Shown here: positions 52,816-62,929 of the stretch, piece by piece
How positions within the stretch are numbered: the first letter of the stretch is position 1
Layout: the number at the start of each line of letters is the position of its first letter
Source of the DNA: Listeria monocytogenes
GTDB taxonomy: Bacteria; Bacillota; Bacilli; Lactobacillales; Listeriaceae
Direction of reading: 5' to 3'
Assembly (NCBI RefSeq): GCF_013282665.1
Contig: NZ_CP054041.1
Span: 1,532,001 to 1,596,000, forward strand
Length of the DNA: 64,000 bases
Program-made: the position numbers and the translations under genes
The notes under the pieces: model-generated
Databases searched by the model: none
Told to the model about the DNA's origin: nothing
What the model saw: only the letters and a program-made list of their open reading frames with translations

Positions 52816-53196
52816 ATGAAAATAGAACATGTTGCATTATGGACAACTAATTTAGAACAAATGAAACAATTTTACGTCACTTATTTTGGTGCAACTGCCA
52901 ATGATTTATATGAAAACAAAACAAAAGGCTTCACTTCTTACTTTCTTTCATTTGAAGACGGAGCAAGGCTTGAAATTATGAGTCGGACAGATGTGACAGG
53001 AAAGGCAACGGGGGAAAACTTAGGTTGGGCGCATATTGCTATTTCAACAGGAACAAAAGAAGCAGTGGATGAACTAACCGAAAAACTTAAACAAGACGGA
53101 TTTGCAATTGCGGGCGAACCAAGAATGACCGGGGATGGATACTACGAAAGTGTCGTGCTAGACCCAGAAGGTAATCAGATCGAAATTACATGGTAA
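52816..53196 (+). CDS. VOC/glyoxalase-superfamily protein (lmo0406-like)
   Basis: A 126-residue vicinal-oxygen-chelate protein with two beta-alpha-beta modules. Predicted metal ligands are His in IEHVALWTTN, His in GWAHIAISTG and Glu in DPEGNQIEITW. Substrates in this family range from methylglyoxal to antibiotics; none can be named here. AAGGAGGA precedes the ATG, and the gene is 15 bases after the phosphate transporter, so it may share its transcript. Confidence 0.85.
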   Translation: MKIEHVALWTTNLEQMKQFYVTYFGATANDLYENKTKGFTSYFLSFEDGARLEIMSRTDVTGKATGENLGWAHIAISTGTKEAVDELTEKLKQDGFAIAGEPRMTGDGYYESVVLDPEGNQIEITW

Positions 53197-53263
53197 GAGA
53201 GAGTTGCCAGTAACGTATTTATCAAGTAATATACGAGTACATACTATAGATGAGGTGGATTTT

Positions 53264-53656
53264 ATGGATATCGTAACTAATAAGATTGTCGTAGAAAAGT
53301 ATAATTTTGAAACAATCGTGGAAGAAAATGAGCAATTCGAAAACAAAATTGAATTAGAAGTCCATGAAGTAGAGCCAGTCAATGGAAATGTGGAACTGAT
53401 GTCAAAAGGAAAAATTTTTAAAATAACGATTCCTTTTTTATTAGTCCTTGAAAATTTCCGAATTGACGGTAGAATCAGCCGTATTATTCAATTAAAAGCC
53501 TTTTTTGGAGATTTTTCCGATTTAGAAGCTGTAGATGTTGAAGGCTTATCCAATCCGCTAATTGACTACATCAAACGCTTAACATATGATGTAACAGAAA
53601 TCGCATTTGATGAACCGGGAGTTAGCTTGGATTTTAACGCTAATCATAATAGCTAG
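53264..53656 (+). CDS. DUF1149-like, SecB-fold protein (lmo0407-like)
   Basis: A 130-residue soluble protein. The pattern of strands (KIELEVHEVEPVNG, KIFKITIPFLLVLENFRIDGRISRI) matches DUF1149, a family placed near SecB-like chaperones. Whether it has chaperone activity is unknown. ATG 53264 follows GAGGTGG; the frame is open 60 bases upstream but lacks a ribosome binding site. The next gene follows after 12 bases. Confidence 0.7.
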   Translation: MDIVTNKIVVEKYNFETIVEENEQFENKIELEVHEVEPVNGNVELMSKGKIFKITIPFLLVLENFRIDGRISRIIQLKAFFGDFSDLEAVDVEGLSNPLIDYIKRLTYDVTEIAFDEPGVSLDFNANHNS

Positions 53657-53668
53657 TTAGGAGAGAAA

Positions 53669-54091
53669 ATGCGTCAATATATGAAAATGGTACGTCCATT
53701 TGATTTTGTAATTATTATTTTACTGATCTTGGGTTCGTTTTTACCACTACTATTATTTTCTGTCGCTGAAGCAAAACACGTGGGTGATGATGTCATAGCA
53801 GTTATTTCACAAGATGGCAAAGTGATTCGGGAAATCCCGCTAACTGGGCATAAAGGAAATGAGCAGTTTACGATTAAAGGAAAAGGCACGCAATATAATT
53901 TGATGGAAGTAGATGGCGAGCGGATTCGGATAAAAGAAGATAACAGCCCAGACCAAGTAGGTGTCAAAATGGGCTGGAAATCCAAAGCCGGTGACACAAT
54001 TGTTTGTTTACCACATAAAGTTTTTGTAGAGATAAAATCAACAAACAAAAAAAGCAAAGACCCCGATACAGATTTAATTGTGCCAAATTAA
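53669..54091 (+). CDS. NusG-domain-II (DUF1312-like) membrane-anchored protein (lmo0408-like)
   Basis: A 140-residue protein with one N-terminal TM segment (about 14-34) and an extracytoplasmic beta domain of the NusG-II type (EIPLTGHKGNEQFTIKG ... GDTIVCLPHKVFVEI). Such proteins are often encoded near respiratory or electron-transfer genes in Firmicutes. GGAGAGAA precedes the ATG. A terminator follows. In EGD-e inlF lies next; here it is absent. Confidence 0.75.
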   Translation: MRQYMKMVRPFDFVIIILLILGSFLPLLLFSVAEAKHVGDDVIAVISQDGKVIREIPLTGHKGNEQFTIKGKGTQYNLMEVDGERIRIKEDNSPDQVGVKMGWKSKAGDTIVCLPHKVFVEIKSTNKKSKDPDTDLIVPN

Positions 54092-54122
54092 AACACACTA
54101 AGTGATTAGTGTGTTTGTTTTT
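54091..54122 (+). terminator. Terminator after the NusG-II-like gene
   Basis: AACACACTAA and TTAGTGTGTT form a perfect ten-base stem with loop GTGA. Confidence 0.8.
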
Positions 54123-54130
54123 ATGCAGTT

Positions 54131-54180
54131 TGAAACCCAACAATCGTCCTTTCCTAAAACGGAGATTGCTGGGTTTTTGG
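54131..54180. terminator. Hairpin at the end of the rifampin phosphotransferase gene
   Basis: AAACCCAACAATC and GATTGCTGGGTTT pair with one mismatch around a long loop, just downstream of the minus-strand stop. The T tail is stronger on the plus strand, so direction is uncertain. Confidence 0.55.
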
Positions 54181-54181
54181 T

Positions 54182-56797
<2,616 letters not shown>

Positions 56798-56819
56798 CTA
56801 TTTTTTCGAAAAATAATAC

Positions 56820-56849
56820 TTGACTGTAAAGAATCATTTGTTGTATAAT
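56820..56849 (+). promoter_or_regulatory. Promoter of the divergent small RNA
   Basis: TTGACT, 18-base spacer and TATAAT. It points away from rph, and no coding start follows before the terminator at 56945. Confidence 0.65.
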
Positions 56850-56861
56850 TAGAGTAGGGAT

Positions 56862-56876
56862 TGCTTTACACAAGCA
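56862..56876. promoter_or_regulatory. Inverted repeat upstream of rph
   Basis: TGCTT-TACAC-AAGCA has five-base arms, extending to TTGCTT on one side. It lies 77 bases upstream of rph and just inside the small-RNA transcript. The GCTT...AAGC core recalls the rifamycin-associated element found before rifamycin-resistance genes, but the outer G/C bases of that element are missing. Confidence 0.35.
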
Positions 56877-56944
56877 TATTTTGATGATATTATCTATCTA
56901 AATTTACCATGAATCTAGCCTAAATTCAATTAAAAACAAATAGA

Positions 56945-56985
56945 AAAGCAAAATTTCTCATGACAAGAAATTTTGCTTTATTTTT
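56945..56985. terminator. Terminator shared by the small RNA and the minus-strand envelope gene
   Basis: AAAGCAAAATTTCT and AGAAATTTTGCTTT form a perfect 14-base stem. The T tail is best on the plus strand (TTTATTTTT). Confidence 0.85.
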
Positions 56986-57865
56986 ATTGTTCAAATTTAC
57001 ATAAAGTTAAGCCTCGCGCTTTTGCTTGCGCTACTGTTACAGCAGTTTCGCCGTTTGAGTTATTTAAGCCACGACAATTCTGGTCATAATGATATTTTTT
57101 ACCGGTAGTAGTGACGTATACCATTTGTCCTTGTTCATTAGTCGTGTCCGGTTGTGCGGCAGCCGCTGCTTTTGAGCGTTCTGCAGCAACCCGTTTTTCT
57201 TCTGCTGCTTTTTTCTCGGCTGCCACTCGAGCTTCTTCAGCTTTCTTTTCCGCCACAATTTTTGCATCAGCTGCGCGTTTTTCTTCGGCAGCTAGACGTT
57301 CGCGTTCTATTCTTTCAGCTTCTGCTTTTTCCGCCGCAACTCGCTCTGCTTTGGCTTTTTCTGCAAGTTTTGTTTCGTAAGCAGGGGTTAGTGCTAATTG
57401 AAGTGTTTGTTCTTTTGTTTGTCCATCAATGGCAATAGAAAGAACTGCATCTTGTGCTTTATCTAGTTGACTTACAGAAAGACTGAAAGCGCCGTTCTCA
57501 TCAGCTGTAGTTACAGCGTCAGGAATATCAACGAAATCAAGTGTTACTTTTGCGCCTGGATTGGTTTTCCCTTCGACCACCAAGGTTCCTTCATCGTTTG
57601 TAGTAAAAGTCGTTTCTGCTTTTAAAACAGGCGTATTATCAACTTTCTCCATTTTTTCTTCTTGTTTTATTGCTTTTTCAGTGGAGGCTTCTTCGTTTGT
57701 GTTTGGAATAATTCCAACACCGATCATAATAGCTAAAATAGAACTAATAATAATAATTTGTGTTTTTTTACGAGGCCAGTCTCTTTTTCTAAAACTCACA
57801 AGCCCAAAAATTAACACACCAATACCTACTAGAAACAATAAAGTTCCTAATCCCGTCATATACAT
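56984..57865 (-). CDS. Membrane-anchored coiled-coil protein with Ig-like domain (lmo0412-like)
   Basis: A 293-residue protein. Two N-terminal hydrophobic segments (about 5-25 and 33-52) precede an Ig-like beta domain (about 78-160, with VVEGKTNPGAKVTLDF). A long Ala/Glu/Lys/Arg coiled coil follows (about 160-240). The C-terminal module carries KKYHYDQNCRGL and ends TLCKFEQ, two cysteines near a histidine as in excalibur-like or metal-binding wall domains. It is probably an envelope protein. A terminator follows on its strand. Confidence 0.8.
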   Translation of the reverse strand: MYMTGLGTLLFLVGIGVLIFGLVSFRKRDWPRKKTQIIIISSILAIMIGVGIIPNTNEEASTEKAIKQEEKMEKVDNTPVLKAETTFTTNDEGTLVVEGKTNPGAKVTLDFVDIPDAVTTADENGAFSLSVSQLDKAQDAVLSIAIDGQTKEQTLQLALTPAYETKLAEKAKAERVAAEKAEAERIERERLAAEEKRAADAKIVAEKKAEEARVAAEKKAAEEKRVAAERSKAAAAAQPDTTNEQGQMVYVTTTGKKYHYDQNCRGLNNSNGETAVTVAQAKARGLTLCKFEQ

Positions 57866-58178
57866 CTCCCTCTCCCTTTTTGTCTAACGAAATTATTATA
57901 TGCATAATGTGAGTGAATACACAAGCTAAATTAGCAGTTTTTTATACCTTTTACCAAGAAACTTAATAAAAAAAATCGGAAAAACGAATAAATGATAAAT
58001 AAATTACATTTTTTCGGTAGGGAAGGCGACTGTGGTAAAGTAAATAGAATTTTATCAGAATGTCGAAAACGCTGAAATTAGCCAGAATTTCTCGGAAATG
58101 ATAAAGAGGTGGTGGCTTGAATAATCCCATTGATTGCTTTATGATGAAGGAAAGACAAGTGCTTTGGAGGTGCTAGAA
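57866..58178. other. Non-coding stretch upstream of a small gene
   Basis: A 313-base gap. It holds the promoter region of the minus-strand envelope gene and a weak cre-like sequence (CGAAAACGCTGAAA, two mismatches). A 19-codon frame from TTG 58117 ends at 58176, with AAAGAGGTGG before it, but nothing else supports it as a gene. Confidence 0.4.
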
Positions 58179-58370
58179 ATGACGAAACCGATAGAAGAAA
58201 TTGGTGCAGAATTTGGAGCAAAAGCTGAAAAAGTAGCGCGGAAAACTGGAAATGTTGTTGGGAAGGCGGCGAAAATTTCTGTCTATAGCTCCATTTGGGC
58301 TGTGAAAACAGGTGTAAATAAGACTCGTGCGTTTACTCAAGGCTTTAAACAAGGCTGGTCAGGTAAATAA
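58179..58370 (+). CDS. Small basic protein (lmo0413-like)
   Basis: A 63-residue Lys/Ala/Gly-rich protein with one moderately hydrophobic stretch (ISVYSSIWAVKTGV, about 33-46). The ATG at 58179 is set by TTGGAGGT at 58164-58171. No family recognised. It is followed after 25 bases by the ZIP transporter and could share its transcript. Confidence 0.7.
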   Translation: MTKPIEEIGAEFGAKAEKVARKTGNVVGKAAKISVYSSIWAVKTGVNKTRAFTQGFKQGWSGK

Positions 58371-58395
58371 AGCATAAGAAAAGGGAGAACATGAA

Positions 58396-59205
58396 TTGTT
58401 AAATTACTTATCATCACTAAATCCGGTTTTGTTAGCACTTCTTGCCGGGATTTTTACATGGGCTTGTACAGCAGCAGGAGCTTCACTCGTATTTTTCTTT
58501 AAAAATCTAAATAAAAAATGGGGCAATGTTATGTTGGGGTTCGCTGCGGGCGTTATGCTTGCAGCAAGTTTCTGGTCACTTCTTGCCCCTGCAATCGAAA
58601 TGAGTAAAGATTTAGGGAAGTTTTCTTTTGTACCAGCTCTTGTTGGTTTTTTACTTGGAGGAATATTTTTACGTGTAATTGATTGTATTATTCCACATTT
58701 ACATTTTGGGTTCCCAGAGCAAGCGAAGGAAGGTCCAAAAACTTCCCTTCGAAAAAGCATCTTACTCGTTCTTTCTATTACTATCCATAATATTCCAGAA
58801 GGAGCTGCTGTTGGGGTCGCTTTTGGAGCCGTGATAACTGGAGATACAGAGACACTTATTACAGCAATCGTTTTGGCGCTTGGTATTGGAATTCAAAACT
58901 TTCCAGAGGGAGCAGCAGTATCCATTCCACTGCGAGGAGAAGGGTTGTCAAGAGGAAAGAGCTTCTGGTATGGTCAACTTTCGGCGGTAGTTGAACCGAT
59001 TTTTGCTGTCATTGGAGCAGTGTTAGTTGTGTTTGTAACACCTATTTTACCGTTTGCGCTTGCTTTTGCGGCTGGAGCGATGATTTTCGTTATTGTAGAG
59101 GAGTTAATTCCAGAATCCCAAGTAGAAGGTTCTGCCGATTTAGCGACTGCTGCAACAATGGCAGGATTTGCTGTAATGATGGTTTTAGATGTTGCTTTAG
59201 GATGA
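58396..59205 (+). CDS. ZIP-family divalent metal transporter (lmo0414-like)
   Basis: A 269-residue ZIP/ZupT-type carrier with about eight TM segments. The metal-binding TM4 and TM5 motifs are [14 protein letters not shown] and [12 protein letters not shown], both intact, so it should import zinc or other divalent metals. The start is TTG 58396, 8 bases after AAGGGAG. No Zur or Fur box was noticed upstream. A terminator follows. Confidence 0.92.
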   Translation: MLNYLSSLNPVLLALLAGIFTWACTAAGASLVFFFKNLNKKWGNVMLGFAAGVMLAASFWSLLAPAIEMSKDLGKFSFVPALVGFLLGGIFLRVIDCIIPHLHFGFPEQAKEGPKTSLRKSILLVLSITIHNIPEGAAVGVAFGAVITGDTETLITAIVLALGIGIQNFPEGAAVSIPLRGEGLSRGKSFWYGQLSAVVEPIFAVIGAVLVVFVTPILPFALAFAAGAMIFVIVEELIPESQVEGSADLATAATMAGFAVMMVLDVALG

Positions 59206-59220
59206 AATAATAGACTGTAT

Positions 59221-59258
59221 AAAAAACGACATTAAATATTTGCGGAATGCGTTTTTTT
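59221..59258 (+). terminator. Terminator after the ZIP gene
   Basis: AAAAACG-A-CATT pairs with AATG-CGTTTTT (one bulge), with seven T residues in total. Confidence 0.65.
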
Positions 59259-59268
59259 ACGGTAAAAT
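59240..59268 (+). promoter_or_regulatory. Promoter upstream of the candidate Rex-controlled RNA
   Basis: TTGCGG, 17-base spacer and TAAAAT. The -35 overlaps the ZIP terminator. Confidence 0.45.
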
Positions 59269-59271
59269 TAA

Positions 59272-59289
59272 TAGTGAAATATTTCACAA
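59272..59289. promoter_or_regulatory. Rex operator (NADH/NAD redox sensor box)
   Basis: TAGTGAAATATTTCACAA differs from the Rex consensus TTGTGAANNNNTTCACAA at one edge base, and its core is a perfect 14-base palindrome. It begins 4 bases after the -10 at 59263-59268, where Rex would block initiation. Confidence 0.6.
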
Positions 59290-59369
59290 TATGTTAGTTT
59301 TCAGGGGTAATCCTGTAACTATAAATTGGACACGGTAAAAGCTCCCACTTTATCCGTGTCTTTTTTTTG
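59275..59369 (+). ncRNA. Candidate small RNA or pgdA leader under Rex control
   Basis: The interval runs from just after a promoter to a strong terminator and has no open frame. It can form a small hairpin (CAGG...CCTG near 59302-59315) before the terminator. About 95 bases long. It could be a free small RNA or an attenuated leader of pgdA, which begins 131 bases further on. Confidence 0.4.
59328..59369 (+). terminator. Strong terminator between the Rex box and pgdA
   Basis: GACACGG-TAAA pairs with TTTATCCGTGTC (one bulge) and is followed by eight T residues. No gene ends here. Confidence 0.8.
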
Positions 59370-59499
59370 TAACATTTGTTACGAGTTTGTTGGTTCTTTT
59401 TTCCTATTTTAGTACAAATGCTAGAAACTTGCTTTTTTTCATGTATAATTGTTGTATACGAAAAACTGGGGAAGGTTTTTCAAAGGTGAGGTGCATAAT

Positions 59500-60900
59500 G
59501 TGAAAATTAGGTGGATTAGAATTTCACTAGTTACGATTCTCATTATTGCCGTGGTTTTTGTTGGTGTAATAGGATTCCAAAAATACCAATTTTCAAAGTC
59601 GCGCAACAAAGTAATAATGCAGATGGACAGACTAATGAAAGACCAAGATGGAGATAATTTTCGCCGCTTGGATAAGAAAGAAGATGGAGTAGAAATTATT
59701 TCGTATATTCCTAAAACAGCCACGAAGAAAGACAACGAAATTATCCAGAAAGAGATTGAAAAGGCCAAAGCTGAAGAAGTTAAGAAGCTTAATAGAGACA
59801 AAGATAAGCAAGGGATTATTTTTTACACTTATCATAAAGAAAAAATGGCCGAACAGGTAGTATCTTATAAAGCAGTTCAATCTGAGTACGTAAAAGAAGG
59901 TAAAACTAAATTCGTACTTAAAGATAAAAAAGATATTTGCCAAAACATTGTGACTGATGCAGAAACAGGGGCTTTATTAACACTTGGGGAAGTATTAATA
60001 AAGAACGATGAAACAAAGCTGAACTTAAAAACAGCTGTAGAACAAGAACTTATCAGAACTGGAGATTACGCTGTAAAAGATGTTGGGAATCTTGGCAACA
60101 TTAAGAGTTTGGTGAAATGGGATCAAACAGATTTCGAACTTACTAACTCAGAATTAATCGTACCAGTTGAAATACCTGGAAACTCTGAACCAAAAAAAGT
60201 AAACATAAAACTTGCTGATATTGCTAGCTCTGTGAATAAACGTTACTTACCAAGCAGTGTAAAAGTTCCAGAAGTACCAAAAGCAAAAACCAACAAGCGT
60301 ATTGCACTTACTTTTGATGATGGACCAAGTGCTTCCGTAACACCAGGAGTACTTGACACGTTGAAACGCTATGATGTAAAAGCGACATTCTTCGTACTCG
60401 GCTCTAGTGTTGTTCAAAATCCAGGTTTAGTAAAACGTGAATTAGATGAAGGGCACCAAGTTGGTAGTCACTCATGGGATCATCCACAATTAACTAAACT
60501 ATCTAAGCAAGAAGTTTACAACCAGATTCTACAAACGCAAAAAGTTGTATTTGATCAAACTGGGTATTTCCCAACTACAATGCGTCCTCCATATGGCGCA
60601 GTCAACAAAGAGGTTGCTGAGGAAATTGGACTTCCAATTATTCAGTGGTCTGTTGATACAGAAGATTGGAAAAATAAAAATGCTGCCGTAGTTACGCAAA
60701 GAGTCCTTGCAGGTGCAACGGATGGCGCGATAGTATTGATGCATGATATCCACAAAACAACTGCTGCTAGCCTAGACGCAACGTTGAAACAACTGAAAAG
60801 TCAAGGATACGAATTTGTGACTATTGACGAACTTTATGGCGAGAAATTGCAAATTGGGAAGCAATATTTCGACAAAACAGAGTCAAGAATGGTGAAATAA
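59500..60900 (+). CDS. pgdA: Peptidoglycan N-acetylglucosamine deacetylase (lmo0415)
   Basis: A 466-residue protein, the length of L. monocytogenes PgdA. One N-terminal TM segment (about 9-29) precedes two extracytoplasmic helper domains and a C-terminal NodB deacetylase domain (about 262-440). Catalytic motifs are TFDDG (D273/D274), the metal-binding HSWDHP, RPPYG, DTEDW and LMHDIH. Deacetylation of wall GlcNAc gives resistance to lysozyme and is a virulence factor in Listeria. GTG at 59500 follows AAGGTGAGG and gives the expected length. Monocistronic. Confidence 0.96.
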   Translation: MKIRWIRISLVTILIIAVVFVGVIGFQKYQFSKSRNKVIMQMDRLMKDQDGDNFRRLDKKEDGVEIISYIPKTATKKDNEIIQKEIEKAKAEEVKKLNRDKDKQGIIFYTYHKEKMAEQVVSYKAVQSEYVKEGKTKFVLKDKKDICQNIVTDAETGALLTLGEVLIKNDETKLNLKTAVEQELIRTGDYAVKDVGNLGNIKSLVKWDQTDFELTNSELIVPVEIPGNSEPKKVNIKLADIASSVNKRYLPSSVKVPEVPKAKTNKRIALTFDDGPSASVTPGVLDTLKRYDVKATFFVLGSSVVQNPGLVKRELDEGHQVGSHSWDHPQLTKLSKQEVYNQILQTQKVVFDQTGYFPTTMRPPYGAVNKEVAEEIGLPIIQWSVDTEDWKNKNAAVVTQRVLAGATDGAIVLMHDIHKTTAASLDATLKQLKSQGYEFVTIDELYGEKLQIGKQYFDKTESRMVK

Positions 60901-60905
60901 AAATC

Positions 60906-60943
60906 AGTAGCTAAAATGAGTTAATCATTTTAGCTACTTTTTT
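60906..60943 (+). terminator. Terminator of pgdA
   Basis: AGTAGCTAAAATGA and TCATTTTAGCTACT form a perfect 14-base stem, followed by a T run. Confidence 0.88.
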
Positions 60944-61026
60944 ATTCTATATGTAAAGTTTTCTTTACGTATTATCGAGTTTATTTTATACTATATATGA
61001 ATATGTCTTTATTTGGTGGTGGTTAA

Positions 61027-61230
61027 TTGAAAGTTAGTAATAAGGTGAAACAATTGCGGGAAGAAAGGAAAATTGGGCAAAATGAATTAGCTTTAGCATT
61101 AGAGGTTTCGAGGCAAACAATCCATGCCATTGAAAAAGGCAAATATAATCCTAGTTTAGAACTGAGTTTGAAGATGGCTCGCTATTTTCGATTATCAATT
61201 GAAGAGATTTTTCAACTGGAGGAGAATTAG
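61027..61230 (+). CDS. Small XRE-family helix-turn-helix regulator (lmo0416-like)
   Basis: A 67-residue single-domain regulator (IGQNELALALEVSRQTIHAIEKGKYNPS) of the YozG/YgzD type, which usually control a linked membrane protein gene. Begins at TTG 61027 after GGTGGTGG. The next gene, a membrane protein, starts 1 base after its stop. Confidence 0.88.
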   Translation: MKVSNKVKQLREERKIGQNELALALEVSRQTIHAIEKGKYNPSLELSLKMARYFRLSIEEIFQLEEN

Positions 61231-61231
61231 T

Positions 61232-61642
61232 ATGAAACGTTACATCATTAATCGAGGTATTACGGTAGTTGCAACAATTATATACATGTATCCACTTCTA
61301 GGGATTATTAAAGGGGAAAAAATATTTGAAGATATCGTTACGCCGATTAGTATGGTAATAGTGGCTTTAATTGGTACGCTAAGTTTTATATTCTTATTTG
61401 AAAATAAATCAAAGCGAGAATATGAGAAAGATAAACTAGAAAAAGATGAAAGGTATATCAACAATCGCAAAACGTTTTCTTATTATGCGCTTATCGTTTT
61501 AGCATTGACGATACCAATTGTGTTGATTGTTCTTAATTTATACGGGATTGAACAAATCTCCATTTCGAGTTTGACAATCATTTTTCTTATCTTCTGTTTT
61601 GCATATATGCTTGCGCTGGAAATTATCCGAAAAAAAGTATGA
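61232..61642 (+). CDS. Four-segment membrane protein linked to the XRE regulator (lmo0417-like)
   Basis: A 136-residue protein with four hydrophobic segments (about 7-25, 40-60, 85-107, 111-130) and a charged loop (NKSKREYEKDKLEKDER), the layout of DUF2178-type partners of small XRE regulators. The ATG at 61232 follows CTGGAGGAG inside the previous gene. Function is not known. Confidence 0.75.
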   Translation: MKRYIINRGITVVATIIYMYPLLGIIKGEKIFEDIVTPISMVIVALIGTLSFIFLFENKSKREYEKDKLEKDERYINNRKTFSYYALIVLALTIPIVLIVLNLYGIEQISISSLTIIFLIFCFAYMLALEIIRKKV

Positions 61643-61650
61643 TTTTAAGC

Positions 61651-61684
61651 AAAATAAAAAACATCCAACTTGTTCGTTGCATGT
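61651..61684 (-). terminator. Terminator of the S26-like gene
   Basis: On the minus strand ACATGCAAC and GTTGGATGT pair (one G-G mismatch), followed by TTTTTTATTTT. Confidence 0.65.
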
Positions 61685-61694
61685 TACCTAGCAT

Positions 61695-61994
61695 TTACCA
61701 AATTTTGGTGACAATGCCATAAATACTATTACGTGTAATCCAACCATTCACGTGTTTGTGATTATTAGAAATTTGATATTGCTTACCGCGGATTTTACTG
61801 ATTTTATGTGTAAAAAAGCTACCGCGAACTTTGCAAAATACGATATCGTTCACTTTGAGTTCTCTCGTGCCAATCGGTTCTAAACGAACAGGTTGCATCG
61901 ATTTAATCAAAGGTAACATCGAATTTCCGCCTTCTTTATAACGATCAATGGTTTCGCCACGTCTGAGTATTTCTACTGCATCCAGGCTTCTCAT
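61695..61994 (-). CDS. Small soluble S24/S26 peptidase-like protein
   Basis: A 99-residue protein with the serine-peptidase core of signal peptidase/LexA-type folds. The serine is S25 in GGNSMLPLI, and H63 in FTHKISKI occupies the base position as in the SipW-like S26B group. The closing strand is IYGIVTKIW. There are no membrane anchors, so it cannot act as a normal signal peptidase. Function is unknown; it may have kept the fold for another role. AAGGAGC precedes the start. Confidence 0.72.
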   Translation of the reverse strand: MRSLDAVEILRRGETIDRYKEGGNSMLPLIKSMQPVRLEPIGTRELKVNDIVFCKVRGSFFTHKISKIRGKQYQISNNHKHVNGWITRNSIYGIVTKIW

Positions 61995-62096
61995 AAGTAT
62001 GCTCCTTTCTAGTTGTTAATGCCAGAATAACAAAATAAGAGAATGAAGTCAAATTTTGCTAGAATAAAAATAATTATATTGGGGGAGGTTAGTTGG

Positions 62097-62909
62097 ATGA
62101 TTAGAGCGATTTCTGTAGATATGGACGGGACTTTTTTAGATGGAAATGGTGAATATGATCGTGCTAGATTTGAGAAGATGTATGAAAAATTAGTAAAGCA
62201 AGACATCAAATTTATTGTTGCAAGCGGGAACCAATATTATCAGCTTAAATCTTTCTTCCCTGGAAAGGACGAGGAACTTTTTTACGTCGCTGAAAATGGA
62301 GCAGTTATTTTTCATCAAGGAGAACTTCGAAGTGTGAATCGTTTTGAGGAAAAATTAGTGCAAAAGATTTTGCGGACGTTGATTCAAGAATATCAGGATT
62401 TGCAAGTAATCCTTTGTGGGGTGAAAAGTGCGTATTTATTAAAAGCGGCGCACCCAGATTTTAAAACATTTGCGAGAAAGTATTATTTTGAGTTACAAGA
62501 GGTGGATTCATTCGATGTGCTTCCAGATGATACTTTTATCAAATTTGCACTTGATGTGGAAGTGACTAAAACCGGGCAAATTGTGGAAGATTTGAATCAA
62601 ACGTTTGCTGGCGAAATTCGCGCTGTGTCGAGTGGACATGGGAGTATTGATATTATTATTCCGGGGGTAACAAAAGGGAGCGCGATTCAACAACTCTTAA
62701 ATGAATGGCAAATGGCGCCGGAGGATTTACTCGCTTTTGGTGATGCGAATAATGATATCGAAATGTTGCAACTAACTCCAAATAGTTACGCCATGCAAGA
62801 AAGCAGTCCAGAAGTTCTTGCTGCTGCAAAACATGTAGCTCCTTCGAATAAGGAAGCTGGCGTGTTACAAGTTATAGAAGATTACTTGAAGAAAAACCAA
62901 AGACCTTGA
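62097..62909 (+). CDS. Cof-type HAD-superfamily phosphatase
   Basis: A 270-residue HAD hydrolase of the Cof/YidA type. Motif I is VDMDGTFLD (nucleophile D8, acid D10), motif II lies in FIVASGN, and motif IV is AFGDANNDIEML. The cap is between residues about 85 and 190. These enzymes dephosphorylate sugar phosphates or flavin nucleotides with low selectivity. The ATG at 62097 follows GGGGGAGG. Confidence 0.92.
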   Translation: MIRAISVDMDGTFLDGNGEYDRARFEKMYEKLVKQDIKFIVASGNQYYQLKSFFPGKDEELFYVAENGAVIFHQGELRSVNRFEEKLVQKILRTLIQEYQDLQVILCGVKSAYLLKAAHPDFKTFARKYYFELQEVDSFDVLPDDTFIKFALDVEVTKTGQIVEDLNQTFAGEIRAVSSGHGSIDIIIPGVTKGSAIQQLLNEWQMAPEDLLAFGDANNDIEMLQLTPNSYAMQESSPEVLAAAKHVAPSNKEAGVLQVIEDYLKKNQRP

Positions 62910-62928
62910 TTTCAGGTCTTTGGTTTTT
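62892..62928. terminator. Bidirectional terminator, HAD gene / glcU
   Basis: AAAACCAAAGACCT and AGGTCTTTGGTTTT form a perfect stem between the convergent genes. Confidence 0.85.
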
Positions 62929-62929
62929 A

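Larger units (their letters stand above)
56856..56985 (+). ncRNA. rli27: Small regulatory RNA, matches Rli27 in position and size
   Basis: A strong promoter at 56820-56849 and a 14-base perfect terminator stem at 56945-56979 bound a transcript of about 130 bases with no open frame. In L. monocytogenes, Rli27 (about 131 nt, between lmo0411 and lmo0412 as I recall) binds the leader of a cell-wall protein mRNA (lmo0514) and raises its expression inside host cells. Start point is estimated from the -10. Confidence 0.7.

Noticed and set aside
57111..57438. Plus-strand open frames opposite the coiled-coil envelope gene
   Set aside because: They are the antisense reading of low-complexity Ala/Glu/Lys codons, and no ribosome binding site is present.
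58117..58176. 19-codon leader peptide before the small basic protein gene
   Set aside because: It has a ribosome binding site and ends just before the next start, but there is no regulatory codon run, hairpin or conservation evidence.
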